Assembly (NCBI GenBank): GCA_934718785.1
Contig: CAKVAF010000005.1
Coordinates: 1 to 64,000, forward strand
DNA from: an uncultured Campylobacter sp.
GTDB taxonomy: Bacteria > Campylobacterota > Campylobacteria > Campylobacterales > Campylobacteraceae
Length of the DNA stretch: 64,000 bases
Direction of reading: 5' to 3'
Part shown: positions 37,329 to 47,506 of the stretch, piece by piece
Layout of the letters: every line of letters starts with the position of its first letter
Numbering within the stretch: position 1 is the stretch's first letter
Notes under the pieces: generated by a model
What the model saw: the letters and a program-made list of their open reading frames with translations, nothing else
What the model was told of the DNA's origin: nothing
The model's database searches: none
Translations under genes and position numbers: made by a program

Positions 37329-38666
37329 CTACGCAAAGTCTTTATTAAACTTATCTTCATCAAATTTTTTACCCAAATACGCACACATTGTTTTAGCGTC
37401 CTTTTTAGCATTGCCTAGGCAGCTTGTAGCTCCCGGACTTGGCGTCATATTAAAAATAATGCCCTCAACATCCGTGATACTGGCTTCGCCTAAAAGGAGC
37501 TCGCCAGCATTTTTGTCAATCACTTGTGGGCGCACGCCGCCAAAACCCTTGGCATAAAATATGTCGCTAGCCTTTATGCTTGGAATGATTTTTTGCACCT
37601 TTTTAGCAAATAATCTTTTATTGATAAAAGGAATTTCAAATAAATAATTGTATAAGATATAATTTCTTACAGTGCTATCTTTAAGCATAGAAAGCGTGAT
37701 TTGTGCGACTTTTTTATCGAATTTCAAGGCTTCGAAAAACTCAGGCACGCTCTTAAGCCCGTGATAACGCTCAAGCTTAGGGATGACAAGAACAGTTGGA
37801 CCAAAGCGGGTGTTAAAATTTGCCATGATATCAGGATCGCCGTGCAGTGCGGCAAAAGGTAATTTTGGATCTTGCACGGTATAAACCTTACCCTTTAAAA
37901 GCCTTTCTTTAGTGAGATAAAAGCTTCCAGCCACAGGCCAGCAGGACTTATCAAGCCCTACATTCATTTTGTGAGCCAGATAAAGTGAATGTGCTCCAGC
38001 ATTGACGACGACGGCTTTTGCTCTGTAAGTTTGTAAATTTTTTGTTAAAATTTCAAAGCCATTTTCAGTTTTTGTTATAGATCTTACTTCTTGGTTGAAA
38101 AAAACTTCCGCGTTTTTATTGGCTAAAAGTGCGTTTTTAACGAGGCTTGCGCTCATTTTTCCAAAGTCTATTGTGGTATAACTTTCATTTTCTAAAGCCC
38201 CCATAGCCACGATTTTTTCTTTTCTGGCTTCGCTTAGATTGGCATTTAAAGCCACTTTTGGTTCAAGTTCTTTAATCTTATCTTTATCAAAAAACTTAAG
38301 ATAAGGATAAAGCTTGCTAAACTCCTCAAAGCGCGCTCTTAAAGAAGCGCACTCTTCATCGCCCACGCCTAGCACCATTTTTTGATTTGAAAAGATAAAT
38401 TTTTCATCTTGTTTAAGTGCGTATTTTACGACTAAATCGGCATTGACCTTGACCTTTGCAGCCTTTTCAAAGCTATAATTTGTCTCAATGTCGCCACAAT
38501 GTATGGTTTGAGAATTGCTTGTAGCTTTTGAATTTAGCGTGGCAGCAGCTTCATATTTTTCAAGTAAGGCTATATTTTTAATATCCGTGTATTTTGCAAG
38601 CTCGTAAAATAGTGCAGACCCCGAAATGCCAGCACCTATGATAATAGCGTCAAATTCTTTCATCAA
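37329..38666 (-). CDS. mqo: FAD-dependent malate:quinone oxidoreductase
   Basis: Membrane-associated flavoenzyme passing electrons from malate to menaquinone, 445 residues. The N-terminal FAD motif is IIGAGISGSALFYELAKY, and the C-terminal FAD contact resembles MTPSPGATSCLGNA. It belongs to the short Campylobacter/Helicobacter-type Mqo rather than the E. coli type. Followed by coaX upstream in the same direction, the order I recall for Cj0393c-Cj0394c. Two ATG codons in a row are possible starts. Confidence 0.88.
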   Translation of the reverse strand: MMKEFDAIIIGAGISGSALFYELAKYTDIKNIALLEKYEAAATLNSKATSNSQTIHCGDIETNYSFEKAAKVKVNADLVVKYALKQDEKFIFSNQKMVLGVGDEECASLRARFEEFSKLYPYLKFFDKDKIKELEPKVALNANLSEARKEKIVAMGALENESYTTIDFGKMSASLVKNALLANKNAEVFFNQEVRSITKTENGFEILTKNLQTYRAKAVVVNAGAHSLYLAHKMNVGLDKSCWPVAGSFYLTKERLLKGKVYTVQDPKLPFAALHGDPDIMANFNTRFGPTVLVIPKLERYHGLKSVPEFFEALKFDKKVAQITLSMLKDSTVRNYILYNYLFEIPFINKRLFAKKVQKIIPSIKASDIFYAKGFGGVRPQVIDKNAGELLLGEASITDVEGIIFNMTPSPGATSCLGNAKKDAKTMCAYLGKKFDEDKFNKDFA

Positions 38667-38744
38667 TCATCCTTTTTTAAAGCTAAATTTAGCTTAAGTG
38701 TTCATAAAAACTTTTAAAAATTTTATATAAATTTTTAAAAGTTT

Positions 38745-39374
38745 TTATGCTAAATGATTTTCTTCAATAACCTTTTTCATACCGAGAAAAATAAGCAATT
38801 TATTATAAATGGCTCTATCAAAAAAAGGCGTTAAAACATGCCCATCGCCCCCTGTAAAAAAAAGTTGAGTTTTTTGCGAATTTATAGTGTTTTGAATGAG
38901 TAAAACTATGCCTTTAAACACGCCATAACTGATGGCATCCATTGTTTTTTGAGGGAAAGCATCAAGGATGACTTGGGTGTTTAGTTCTAAATTTAAGCGC
39001 GGTGAAATTTCTTTAAAAGCCTTACGATAGCTTGCAATGCCGGGCATTATAAAGCCACCTAGATGAATTTTATTTGCCATGATATCCACTGTGATAGCAC
39101 TACCCGCATCCACGACCACGCCACTTTCGATACTATAACAAGCAGCGATTCTATCTACACCAAGACCCTTATAAATCGTATCAAATTTAAAAAAAGGCTC
39201 TAAATCAAAAAAATTTTGCTTATGCTTTAAATGCTCTTTCAAACTTTCATTGACATTGATATAAAAGATTTTCTCGCTGCTTTGAAATTCTCTAAATTTA
39301 TCCAAGCTCAAACTACTTAATTTCGTATCATTTAAAAAGTTCGCACTTGAATTTCCTATATCACACAAAATCAT
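38745..39374 (-). CDS. coaX: Type III pantothenate kinase
   Basis: First step of coenzyme A synthesis, 209 residues. The ASKHA-fold motifs are the N-terminal CDIGNSSANF (residues 4-13), VVDAGSAITVDI near 91 and GGFIMPGI near 105. It is shorter than the about 250 residues of other CoaX proteins, as in related Campylobacter. Coenzyme A supply is also the source of the phosphopantetheine arm of the acyl carrier protein at 61 kb. Confidence 0.92.
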   Translation of the reverse strand: MILCDIGNSSANFLNDTKLSSLSLDKFREFQSSEKIFYINVNESLKEHLKHKQNFFDLEPFFKFDTIYKGLGVDRIAACYSIESGVVVDAGSAITVDIMANKIHLGGFIMPGIASYRKAFKEISPRLNLELNTQVILDAFPQKTMDAISYGVFKGIVLLIQNTINSQKTQLFFTGGDGHVLTPFFDRAIYNKLLIFLGMKKVIEENHLA

Positions 39375-39401
39375 TTTTAACCTTGCGAAATCACCCTAAA
39401 T

Positions 39402-40406
39402 TTAAGGCAAATTTATAAATTTATCATTATAAAAAAGTTTGCCATCGCCCATAAAAGTCACGGCTTCTTTAGCGTCTTTAAACTCGTAAATTTCAGTGTT
39501 TGCTAAATTTAAATCAAGTTTAATCAAATAGCCCGTTTTTTCAAAAATATAAATATTATTTTGATAAATGCTCGCCTCATTAAAAATCGCAAAATTAAAT
39601 TTCACTTCTTTTAGCTTTTGTAGGGCTAAATTGCTTTTTATAACGCGCCCGTCTTTAGTGAATATATAAATTTGCTCGCCTAAAAGCGCGACATTTTTAA
39701 TCTCTTCGCTCAGTGAATACGTTTGTGCTGGCGTTACGACCACGATTTTTGAAGCGGTGGCGGCTATCATTTGATTATTTACAATGCCTAGATAAATGAT
39801 ATTGTTAAAAAAATCTTGCGTGCTGATGACAATATTTCTTATGACGCGAAGACTGGCTCTATCAACAATGCTTAATTTTCCATCCAAACTTGGATAAATG
39901 ATAATGCTATCTAAAAATATCGGCGCTGCGAAGCGGCTATCATTTGCCACTGCTATACCTTGAGGCTGAGAAAATTTAATGCCTAATGAGCGATTGGCTA
40001 AAATCATCGTATTATTGGCTAAAACTAAAGCTAAATCATCGCCCAAAATATCAGCACTTAGCACCTCAGCTTCAAATTTATACGCGTAAAGTTCTTCGCC
40101 ACTTGCGTTGGTGATTTTTAAATTCCCATCCTTATTCGCGATAATGAATTCATTATCTTTGATGAGTAAAAGCTCGTAATTTTTTGCGAGTTTAAAATTA
40201 GAAACAACACCTTCAAAACCTAAAACTTCGCTGTTTTTAAGCTTGGCAAAATGCAAATTTGTCTCAGCGATTTTACTTTCTAAGCTGCCACTTGAAGAAA
40301 GGCTTAAAATCTGCGCATCTTTTACACTTGCAGGGTCAAAATACTGCCTTTTTGTGCCGCACGCACTGATAAATAAAATCAAAAAAACTAAAGCTAAATT
40401 TCTCAT
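39402..40406 (-). CDS. Lipoprotein with beta-propeller-like repeats (BamB-like position)
   Basis: The 334-residue protein has a lipoprotein signal: hydrophobic segment 4-15 then the lipobox FISAC with Cys16. The body is a series of short beta-strand repeats with (F/I)xxDG or ANKDGNLKI-type turns, as in PQQ-like propellers. Its start overlaps by 4 bases a single-pass TPR-like protein, the same arrangement as yfgM-bamB in E. coli. I infer a role in outer-membrane protein assembly, but similarity to BamB itself is not evident by eye. Confidence 0.7.
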   Translation of the reverse strand: MRNLALVFLILFISACGTKRQYFDPASVKDAQILSLSSSGSLESKIAETNLHFAKLKNSEVLGFEGVVSNFKLAKNYELLLIKDNEFIIANKDGNLKITNASGEELYAYKFEAEVLSADILGDDLALVLANNTMILANRSLGIKFSQPQGIAVANDSRFAAPIFLDSIIIYPSLDGKLSIVDRASLRVIRNIVISTQDFFNNIIYLGIVNNQMIAATASKIVVVTPAQTYSLSEEIKNVALLGEQIYIFTKDGRVIKSNLALQKLKEVKFNFAIFNEASIYQNNIYIFEKTGYLIKLDLNLANTEIYEFKDAKEAVTFMGDGKLFYNDKFINLP

Positions 40407-40966
40407 TGAATGCCCTTATAGTGTCTAAAATTATCCGCTAAAGCGCGCAAAGATGAATCGAGTGGAATTTGACTTAAAAGCGTGTTTGCATCTTTGATAT
40501 TGCCTTGTTTAAGTAAATCATAAGCATTTAAAAGCGTGTTAAAATGCCTTAAAAATAAGCTATCATTTGCTATTTGAGTGCTATCAGCGCTGATGAGCTC
40601 TTTTAATAAAGGATTGATATTTAAATTTTTTATTTCTTCAAGCTCGGCTGTGAAATTGCCCTCGTTTGAAAAGATAAAAAGAGCGTATAAATTTGGATTT
40701 TCTTGCTTTAAAAGCTCTATTTTCTCAGTATTTTTAGGCTCTTCTAAAAGCGAAGCATAAAGCTCATTATTTTTCAAAAGTCTCGTTTCTGCCATACTTT
40801 GAGCGATACCTGAGTAGATAAAATAAGCGATGATGAGTATAAAAATAGTAAGAAAAATGTATTTGTATTTACGCAAAAAACGCTCGCTTTTTATGAAAGT
40901 TTCTAGCATTTTTTCTTGGGCGCTAAGTTCTTTTCTAACAGCTTTTAAGTCTTCTTCAAGTGCCAT
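40403..40966 (-). CDS. YfgM-like single-pass protein with TPR-like periplasmic domain
   Basis: The 187-residue protein has a short cytoplasmic coiled segment (1-30), one transmembrane helix (about 36-53) and a helical periplasmic region rich in Leu/Asn/Glu. The start at 40966 follows AAGGATAAAA; a longer in-frame start has no such site. The topology matches YfgM (TPR_21), an ancillary factor near the SecYEG translocon. It overlaps the beta-propeller lipoprotein gene by ATGA. Confidence 0.7.
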   Translation of the reverse strand: MALEEDLKAVRKELSAQEKMLETFIKSERFLRKYKYIFLTIFILIIAYFIYSGIAQSMAETRLLKNNELYASLLEEPKNTEKIELLKQENPNLYALFIFSNEGNFTAELEEIKNLNINPLLKELISADSTQIANDSLFLRHFNTLLNAYDLLKQGNIKDANTLLSQIPLDSSLRALADNFRHYKGIQ

Positions 40967-41081
40967 TTTTATCCTTTTTTTTAAATTAAAATGTAATTGT
41001 AGCATTAAAAAATTACAAATATACTAAAAATTGATAAATTTATGATATAATTTTAGTTATGAAAAAATTCTAGGTGTTTTT

Positions 41082-41369
41082 ATGCAAATTGATGAAACTT
41101 TACTCGCAAAACTTGAAAGATTAAGCGCTTTAAAAATCGCTGAGAATAAAAGGGCTGAAGTTGCCACACAACTTAGCGAAATTGTAGGCTTTGTAGATGT
41201 GCTCAATGAGCTTGATTTAAGCCAATTTGAAGCTCGTGCAAATGTCATTGACGGTGGCACGCCTTTTCGTGCGGATGAGCCTAAAAAAAGCGATGTTATT
41301 AAAACAATCTTAAAACACGCCCCTAAAACAAGCGAGCATTTTTTTATCGCGCCAAAGATTATAGAATAA
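41082..41369 (+). CDS. gatC: Asp-tRNA(Asn)/Glu-tRNA(Gln) amidotransferase subunit C
   Basis: The 95-residue small subunit stabilises GatA on GatB in the indirect route to Gln-tRNA and Asn-tRNA. It shows the family pattern LAKLERLSAL near residue 6, with a helical middle and the C-terminal FRADEPKKSD stretch. gatA and gatB are elsewhere, as usual in this group. It opens the gatC-cvpA-fur-lysS-glyA run. Confidence 0.9.
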   Translation: MQIDETLLAKLERLSALKIAENKRAEVATQLSEIVGFVDVLNELDLSQFEARANVIDGGTPFRADEPKKSDVIKTILKHAPKTSEHFFIAPKIIE

Positions 41370-41378
41370 GGCTTTAAA

Positions 41379-41951
41379 ATGGGCGATTTTTATTGGTTTG
41401 ATATTTTAATCATCGGTTTTACCTTACTTTTAGCTTTAAAAGGTATCGTCAATGGGCTTTTAAAAGAGCTTTTTGGACTCATTGGCATTATCGGTGGCGT
41501 TTTGCTTGCAGCGCGTTACTCACAAAGTGCGGCGAATTTTATCAATACAAATACTTACGCGATAAACAATGCAGACTTAGCCAAATTCGCGGGCTTTTTA
41601 AGCGTTTTGATTATTTTTTGGCTGCTTTGTTTGTTTGCAGGAAACATTTTGTCAAAGCTTGTTAAACTCAGTGGATTAGGCTTTTTAGATAGGATTGGGG
41701 GCTTTATTTTTGGGGGCGCAAAATTCTTTTGTATCTTTGCGGTGCTGATTTTTTGTGTTTCAAGGATAGATTTTTTAAACGAAAAGCTTGAAAACTTAAC
41801 ACAACAAAAAAGCTTTATTTTGCCTTATTTAAAGCAAACGGGAGCGTTTATTATGAATGATTCAGCGGTGCAACAAGGCATTAAAGATTTAAACACAAAT
41901 ATTAGATTTAATCAATTTCAATTTGAACAAAATCAAACACAAGGAGAATGA
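41379..41951 (+). CDS. cvpA: CvpA-family membrane protein
   Basis: The 190-residue protein has four hydrophobic helices and the opening [24 protein letters not shown], characteristic of CvpA. The E. coli member is needed for colicin V production; a wider envelope role is suspected. The short soluble C-terminus is Gln/Asn-rich. fur starts 2 bases after its stop. Confidence 0.88.
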   Translation: MGDFYWFDILIIGFTLLLALKGIVNGLLKELFGLIGIIGGVLLAARYSQSAANFINTNTYAINNADLAKFAGFLSVLIIFWLLCLFAGNILSKLVKLSGLGFLDRIGGFIFGGAKFFCIFAVLIFCVSRIDFLNEKLENLTQQKSFILPYLKQTGAFIMNDSAVQQGIKDLNTNIRFNQFQFEQNQTQGE

Positions 41952-41952
41952 A

Positions 41953-42411
41953 ATGTTCATGGAAAATGTAGAATACGATGTTTTACTAGAGAGATTTAAA
42001 AAAATTCTCAAAGAAAGTGGGCTTAAATACACAAAGCAAAGAGAAATGGTATTGAAAATCCTATATCACAGCGATAGACACTACACACCAGAAGCATTGT
42101 ATATGGAAGTCAAAGAAAAGCACCCTGAGCTAAACATCGGTATAGCCACTGTTTATCGCACTTTAAATTTACTTGAAGATAGCGACATGGTCACTTCAAT
42201 CTCTTTTGGCACTGCAGGCAAGAAATTCGAGCTTGCAAATAAGCCTCACCACGATCATCTCATTTGCAAAAGTTGTGGCAAAATCATTGAGTTTGAAAAT
42301 CCTACCATAGAAAGACAGCAAGCCCTTGTAGCAAAAGAGCATAAATTCAAGCTCACAGGGCATTTAATGCAGCTTTATGGCACTTGCGAAAAATGCACGA
42401 AAAAAAATTAA
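41953..42411 (+). CDS. fur: Ferric uptake regulator Fur
   Basis: Iron-responsive repressor of 152 residues. The N-terminal winged helix contains [12 protein letters not shown] near residue 58. The metal site is [16 protein letters not shown] near 88, and a further CEKC pair lies at the end. I start at the ATG at 41953, with AAGGAG 7 bases upstream, matching the C. jejuni N-terminus; an earlier frame start lies inside cvpA. Co-transcribed with gatC and cvpA, as recalled for C. jejuni. Confidence 0.95.
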   Translation: MFMENVEYDVLLERFKKILKESGLKYTKQREMVLKILYHSDRHYTPEALYMEVKEKHPELNIGIATVYRTLNLLEDSDMVTSISFGTAGKKFELANKPHHDHLICKSCGKIIEFENPTIERQQALVAKEHKFKLTGHLMQLYGTCEKCTKKN

Positions 42412-42426
42412 TGGAATTTATTTGTA

Positions 42427-43929
42427 ATGTTTGAAAACACCCTTGAACAACAAAAAATAGCCAAAGCCGATGAATTTCGCAAAGCTGGAATCAATCCTTA
42501 TCCGCATTTTCTCAGCAAAGAAATGAGCATTAAAGAATTTAGAAATAAATTTGCTTATATTTTAGAGCGCGAGGATAAAAAAGATGAAAGCATGAATGTA
42601 AGCCTTGCAGGGCGCATAAAACTGCTTCGAATCGCGGGTAAATCAGTCTTTGCAAATATAGAAGATGAAAGCGGCAATTTACAAATTTATTTTAATAAAA
42701 ACATTTTAGGCGATGATTTTTTTGCTTTGATTAAAAAGAATTTGGAAGTGGGCGATTTCGTTCTTGTTAGTGGCTATCCTTTTGTCACGCAAACGGGCGA
42801 GTTTTCTTTACATATAAGTTCTTTAACTCTTGCTTCAAAAGCCATTATGCCTTTGCCTGAGAAATTTCATGGGCTTACTGATATCGAGCAAAGGTATCGC
42901 AAACGCTACTTAGATATGATTATGAATAGAGATGTTTTGGCTGATTTTACCTTGCGTTCAAAGGTCATTTCTTTGATTCGTCATTTTTTTGAAGATAAGG
43001 GCTTTTTAGAGGTTGAAACGCCGATGATGCATCCTATTGCTGGCGGGGCAAATGCAAAGCCTTTTATCACGCATCACAACGCTTTGGGGGTTGAGAGATT
43101 TTTACGCATTGCTCCTGAGCTTTATTTAAAAAGGCTCATTGTAGGGGGATTTGAAGCCGTTTTTGAAATCAATCGCTGCTTTAGAAACGAGGGAATGGAC
43201 CTTACACACAATCCAGAATTTACTTCTATCGAGTTTTACTGGAGTTTTCATAATTACAAAGATTTGATGAATTTGACTGAAGAGCTTTTTAATAAGCTTT
43301 TAAAAGAGTTAAATTTAAGCGATAAGCTCGAGTTTAACGAACAAATTATTGATTTTTCAAAGCCTTTTGAACGCATTTCTTACAAAGACGCGCTCATTAA
43401 ATATGGCGGACTTGATGAGAGTTTAATTGATGATAAAGAAAAGATTTTAGCTAAACTTAAGGCTGAGAAATTAGAAGTCAATGAAAAGCTGGATTTAGGC
43501 TATTTGCAAGCTGAGCTTTTTGATCATTTTGTGGAAGATAAACTTATAAATCCCACTTTTGTTACCGATTTTCCTATTTCTATCAGCCCGCTTTCACGCC
43601 GCAGCGATGAAAATAGCGATATAGCTGAGCGCTTTGAGCTTTTTATCGGTGGCAAGGAATTTGCAAATGGCTTTAACGAGCTAAATGATCCGCTTGATCA
43701 ATATGAGCGCTTTTTAAAGCAAATTGAAGCCAAAAAAGCAGGCGATGATGAGGCTTGTGAGATGGATGAGGATTTTGTCGAAGCGCTTGGCTTTGCTATG
43801 CCGCCCACTGCTGGCGAGGGTATAGGCATTGATAGGTTGATTATGCTTTTGGCAAATAAAAAGTCCATTCGCGATGTCATCCTTTTCCCTGCAATGCGTC
43901 CCTTAAAATCAAAAAATGAAGGAGAATAA
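42427..43929 (+). CDS. lysS: Lysyl-tRNA synthetase (class II)
   Basis: 500 residues. The N-terminal OB-fold anticodon domain contains [21 protein letters not shown]. Class II motifs follow: motif 2 [14 protein letters not shown] near 255 and motif 3 [14 protein letters not shown] near 462. Starts 15 bases after fur and is directly followed by glyA. Confidence 0.97.
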   Translation: MFENTLEQQKIAKADEFRKAGINPYPHFLSKEMSIKEFRNKFAYILEREDKKDESMNVSLAGRIKLLRIAGKSVFANIEDESGNLQIYFNKNILGDDFFALIKKNLEVGDFVLVSGYPFVTQTGEFSLHISSLTLASKAIMPLPEKFHGLTDIEQRYRKRYLDMIMNRDVLADFTLRSKVISLIRHFFEDKGFLEVETPMMHPIAGGANAKPFITHHNALGVERFLRIAPELYLKRLIVGGFEAVFEINRCFRNEGMDLTHNPEFTSIEFYWSFHNYKDLMNLTEELFNKLLKELNLSDKLEFNEQIIDFSKPFERISYKDALIKYGGLDESLIDDKEKILAKLKAEKLEVNEKLDLGYLQAELFDHFVEDKLINPTFVTDFPISISPLSRRSDENSDIAERFELFIGGKEFANGFNELNDPLDQYERFLKQIEAKKAGDDEACEMDEDFVEALGFAMPPTAGEGIGIDRLIMLLANKKSIRDVILFPAMRPLKSKNEGE

Positions 43930-45174
43930 ATGAGCTTAGAAAGCTTTGATAAAGAAATTTATGATTTAACAAATTTAGAGCTTAAAAGACAATGCGAGCA
44001 TTTAGAAATGATAGCTAGCGAGAATTTTACTCTGCCTGAAGTGATGCAAGTTATGGGCAGCGTGCTTACAAACAAATACGCCGAGGGCTATCCGCACAAG
44101 CGCTATTATGCGGGTTGTGAGTATGTCGATGAGATAGAAATTTTAGCCATTGAGCGCTGCAAAAAGCTTTTTAACTGCGCCTTTGCAAATGTGCAGCCTC
44201 ATTCTGGCTCTCAGGCAAATCAAGGCGTTTATTTAGCCCTTTTACAACCGGGGGATAAAATTTTAGGTATGGATTTGAGCAATGGCGGGCATTTAACGCA
44301 CGGCGCAAAAGTAAGCTCCTCAGGTAAGCTTTATGAGAGCTTTTTTTACGGCGTAGAACTTGACGGGCGTATTAATTATGATAAAGTGCGAGAAATTGCT
44401 AAAATCGTGCGCCCTAAGATGATAGTATGCGGAGCAAGTGCCTATGCGCGCGTGATTGACTTTGCTAAATTTAGAGAAATTGCCGATGAAGTGGGCGCGC
44501 TGCTTTTTGCTGATATAGCGCACATTGCTGGGCTTGTGGTGGCAAATGAGCATCCAAGTCCTTTCCCGCACGCTCATGTGGTGAGCTCGACCACTCATAA
44601 AACCTTGCGCGGTCCAAGGGGCGGCATTATAATGACTAATGATGAAGAAATGGCTAAAAAGATAAACTCAGCCATTTTCCCGGGCATTCAAGGAGGACCT
44701 TTAATGAATGTCGTCTCGGCTAAGGCTGTGGGCTTTAAATTTAATTTAAGCGCTGAGTGGAAAACTTATGCTGCACAAATTATAAAAAATTCCAAAAAAC
44801 TCGCTGAAGTTTTAATGGCTAGAAAATACAAGCTCGTAAGTGATGGAACAGATAATCATCTTGTTTTAATGAGCTTTTTAGATAAAGAATTTAGCGGCAA
44901 GGACGCTGATATCGCGCTTGGCAATGCTGGCATTACGGCTAATAAAAACACGGTGCCCGGCGAAACGCGCTCAGCCTTTGTAACCAGCGGCATTCGTCTT
45001 GGCACGCCAGCACTTACTGCAAGGGGCTTTAAAGAAAAAGAAATTGAAATCGTCGCTAATAAAATCGCCGATGTGCTTGATGATATCAACAATAGCGCGC
45101 TTCAAAGCAAGATTAAAAACGAGCTTAAAGAGCTTGCAAGCAAATTTATCATTTATGAAAAGGCTATGTTTTGA
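43930..45174 (+). CDS. glyA: Serine hydroxymethyltransferase
   Basis: PLP enzyme converting serine to glycine and methylene-tetrahydrofolate, 414 residues. The PLP lysine lies in [15 protein letters not shown] near residue 227, and other family blocks include [13 protein letters not shown] near 95. The start codon follows the lysS stop with no gap. Its one-carbon product ultimately feeds formyl-tetrahydrofolate, the likely donor for the formyltransferase at 60 kb. Confidence 0.97.
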   Translation: MSLESFDKEIYDLTNLELKRQCEHLEMIASENFTLPEVMQVMGSVLTNKYAEGYPHKRYYAGCEYVDEIEILAIERCKKLFNCAFANVQPHSGSQANQGVYLALLQPGDKILGMDLSNGGHLTHGAKVSSSGKLYESFFYGVELDGRINYDKVREIAKIVRPKMIVCGASAYARVIDFAKFREIADEVGALLFADIAHIAGLVVANEHPSPFPHAHVVSSTTHKTLRGPRGGIIMTNDEEMAKKINSAIFPGIQGGPLMNVVSAKAVGFKFNLSAEWKTYAAQIIKNSKKLAEVLMARKYKLVSDGTDNHLVLMSFLDKEFSGKDADIALGNAGITANKNTVPGETRSAFVTSGIRLGTPALTARGFKEKEIEIVANKIADVLDDINNSALQSKIKNELKELASKFIIYEKAMF

Positions 45175-45179
45175 TAAGT

Positions 45180-45716
45180 ATGAGCGATTTATCTTTGATA
45201 AAAATGATCACTGATCATTATTTTATCAAACGCGAAAAGATTGTCAGCAAATTTGAATACCGCGGACGCTATTTTTTCAACAAATTCGAGCGCGTGGATG
45301 CGATGCTTACGCAAAGTTTGATTAAAGAGCATTTAGAAGGTAAAATCATCATCGCACATGATCTCATCACAAAAGACAATCATGTCGAAAATATCGTATT
45401 TGATTATAATGGCTTTAATACCGAGCGCTTCTGGCACAGGGCTCAGCTCATTTTAAGAGATGAAGGCTTTATCAATTTTACGGCTTATAAGAGCAAAACG
45501 CCGGGACATTTGCACTTGTATGTGCATAAAGGGCATACGACTTTTAATGAGGGTTGTCAGCTGGCCTCTAAGCTTTCTATGCTCTTTTCAAGCAAAATGC
45601 CAACTGAATGGCGCGCCTTTCCAATGATGAATTTACCAAAAGAGTATAATATTATGATTTTACCTTATGAAGTGTATCAAAAAGAGCGCAACACTTCGTG
45701 GTCTAAACACATGTAA
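45180..45716 (+). CDS. DUF1882 family protein
   Basis: A 178-residue cytoplasmic protein conserved in epsilonproteobacteria; I recognise the family layout (HYFIKREKIVSKFEYRGRYFFNKFERVDAM and KTPGHLHLYVHKGHT) but no function is known. I use the ATG at 45180, just after the glyA stop; a TTG 9 bases earlier overlaps glyA. It lies between glyA and a SPOR protein, as in C. jejuni (Cj0403 region). Confidence 0.8.
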   Translation: MSDLSLIKMITDHYFIKREKIVSKFEYRGRYFFNKFERVDAMLTQSLIKEHLEGKIIIAHDLITKDNHVENIVFDYNGFNTERFWHRAQLILRDEGFINFTAYKSKTPGHLHLYVHKGHTTFNEGCQLASKLSMLFSSKMPTEWRAFPMMNLPKEYNIMILPYEVYQKERNTSWSKHM

Positions 45717-45726
45717 AGGAGCAAAA

Positions 45727-46551
45727 ATGGACGAGAAAAAATTTGATGATATCATCCTTGAAAAGGACAATAAAAGCGAAAAGATCAAAAAAATTCTTTT
45801 GCGTGTCATTGCTTTGGTGATTTTATTTTTAGTGGTGATGATAGTGATGAAGCTCATCAACTCAGATGAAGCCCCAAGCAGCGAGCAAAACGCGCAAGGC
45901 ATTTTCCCTACTGAAAATAATAATTTTGAAAACACCCCTGTAGCAAATGCTGAGCCAAGCGATGATTTTGCAGCTTTAAGAGCGCAGCTTCAAGGACTTG
46001 ATACAAATTCAAGCCCTGCAAATACCATAAATCCTACAAACACAGAGAACGCAAAACCGCTGCCACCAGAGCCACAAAATGTGCCTGTGCCTGAAGAACC
46101 TATCAAAGAAGCGCCAAAGCCTGAAGTCAAAGAAGTAAAAAAAGAAGAGCCTAAGAAAGAAGAAGTAAAATCCGCTCCAGCAAAAAAAGAAAATAATGCC
46201 AAAAAAAGTGAGCCAAAAACTGAGTCTAAAAAGCAAGCACCTGCTAAAAGCGCGCCAGAAAAGCCAGCGGATGCTAAGGATTTGTTTAAAAATGTAGAAG
46301 TGACAAGTGGCAATTTGCCAGCAGGCACTTATATACAAATTTTTTCAGTGAGCAATTTTGATCCAAAGTCTAAAGAACTTGAGCCTATCAAGGCAAATGG
46401 CTACGCTTACAAGCTTTACAAAAGTGAAGTGAATGGCAAAGAAATCACACGCGTTTTAGTGGGTCCTTTTAATAATCAAGAAATCACTGCTGAAATGGAT
46501 AAAATCCGCAAAAATGTGCGCAAAGACGCCTTTGTGTATCGTATAAAATAA
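45727..46551 (+). CDS. SPOR-domain cell-division-associated membrane protein
   Basis: The 274-residue protein has a cytoplasmic N-terminus, one transmembrane helix (about 24-43), a long Pro/Lys/Glu-rich linker (about 95-195) and a C-terminal SPOR domain (about 198-274, TYIQIFSVSNF... and ITRVLVGPF). SPOR domains bind denuded peptidoglycan at the division septum. The ATG at 45727 follows AAAGGAGC. The stop overlaps the aroE start by one base. Confidence 0.9.
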   Translation: MDEKKFDDIILEKDNKSEKIKKILLRVIALVILFLVVMIVMKLINSDEAPSSEQNAQGIFPTENNNFENTPVANAEPSDDFAALRAQLQGLDTNSSPANTINPTNTENAKPLPPEPQNVPVPEEPIKEAPKPEVKEVKKEEPKKEEVKSAPAKKENNAKKSEPKTESKKQAPAKSAPEKPADAKDLFKNVEVTSGNLPAGTYIQIFSVSNFDPKSKELEPIKANGYAYKLYKSEVNGKEITRVLVGPFNNQEITAEMDKIRKNVRKDAFVYRIK

Positions 46552-47342
46552 TGCGTTATTTTGCCGTTATCGGCTCTCCTATTGTGCATTCAAAAAGCCC
46601 CAGAATGCACAATAACGCTATAAAAGCCCTAAATTTAGACGCACTTTATTTACGCTTTGAGCTTAAAGATGAAAGCTTGCTCAAAGACACGCTTTTTAAA
46701 CTTCATCTAAATGGGGCAAATATTACCTTGCCTTATAAAGAAAAAGCCTTGCAAATTACTGATTTTAAAGATGATTTGGCTTTAAATATCGGCTCAGCCA
46801 ACACACTTTTAATTAAAGATGAGAAAATTCATGCTTTTAATACCGATGGCATAGGCTTTTTAAAGGCTATTGATGAGTTTAAAAATATAAAAAAAGCTCT
46901 CATTTTAGGCGCGGGCGGCACTGCAAAAGCTCTTGCTTTTGTGCTGAAACAAAAAGGTGTTGAAGTCGTAGTGGCAAATCGAAGCAGTGAACGACTCAAA
47001 GACTTTAAAAACTATGAAAATTTCACTTACGAAAACTTAAAGCCAGCTTCTTTTGATATCATCATCAACACCACTTCAGCCGGGCTTAAAGATGAGAATT
47101 TACCCTGCGAAAAAGAGCTTTTAAAAGAGCTTTTATCGCGCACAAAATATGCTTTTGAAGTCATTTATGGCAAAAAAACGCCTTTTTTAAAGCTTTGTGA
47201 TGAGCTAAAATTAACTTATAAAGATGGGGCGGATATGCTTTTGTGGCAGGGCATTTTTGCTTTTGAGCTTTTTTTTAATCTTAAAAAAGACAAAGAGACA
47301 CAAATTTATACTGCCATGAGCGAAGCTTTGAGTTTAAAATAA
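46551..47342 (+). CDS. aroE: Shikimate dehydrogenase
   Basis: NADPH-dependent reduction of 3-dehydroshikimate, 263 residues. The shikimate-binding motif is IGSPIVHSKSPRMHN near the start, the catalytic Lys is in NITLPYKEKAL near 62, and the NADP motif is LGAGGTAKA near 121. Translation is coupled to the SPOR gene by the one-base TAATG overlap. Confidence 0.96.
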   Translation: MRYFAVIGSPIVHSKSPRMHNNAIKALNLDALYLRFELKDESLLKDTLFKLHLNGANITLPYKEKALQITDFKDDLALNIGSANTLLIKDEKIHAFNTDGIGFLKAIDEFKNIKKALILGAGGTAKALAFVLKQKGVEVVVANRSSERLKDFKNYENFTYENLKPASFDIIINTTSAGLKDENLPCEKELLKELLSRTKYAFEVIYGKKTPFLKLCDELKLTYKDGADMLLWQGIFAFELFFNLKKDKETQIYTAMSEALSLK

Positions 47343-47506
47343 TTTAAACTTCAATAATTTTATAATTTACTATTAAAAAAGCTCGCTCAATCATCATTTA
47401 AATTTAAAAACAATAAATCATTCGCAACAATTTTCAAATTTCTTTTAAAATTATAAAAAACTCAATATGCGATATGAAATTTTGCATTTTTTAGCGATAA
47501 ATTATA

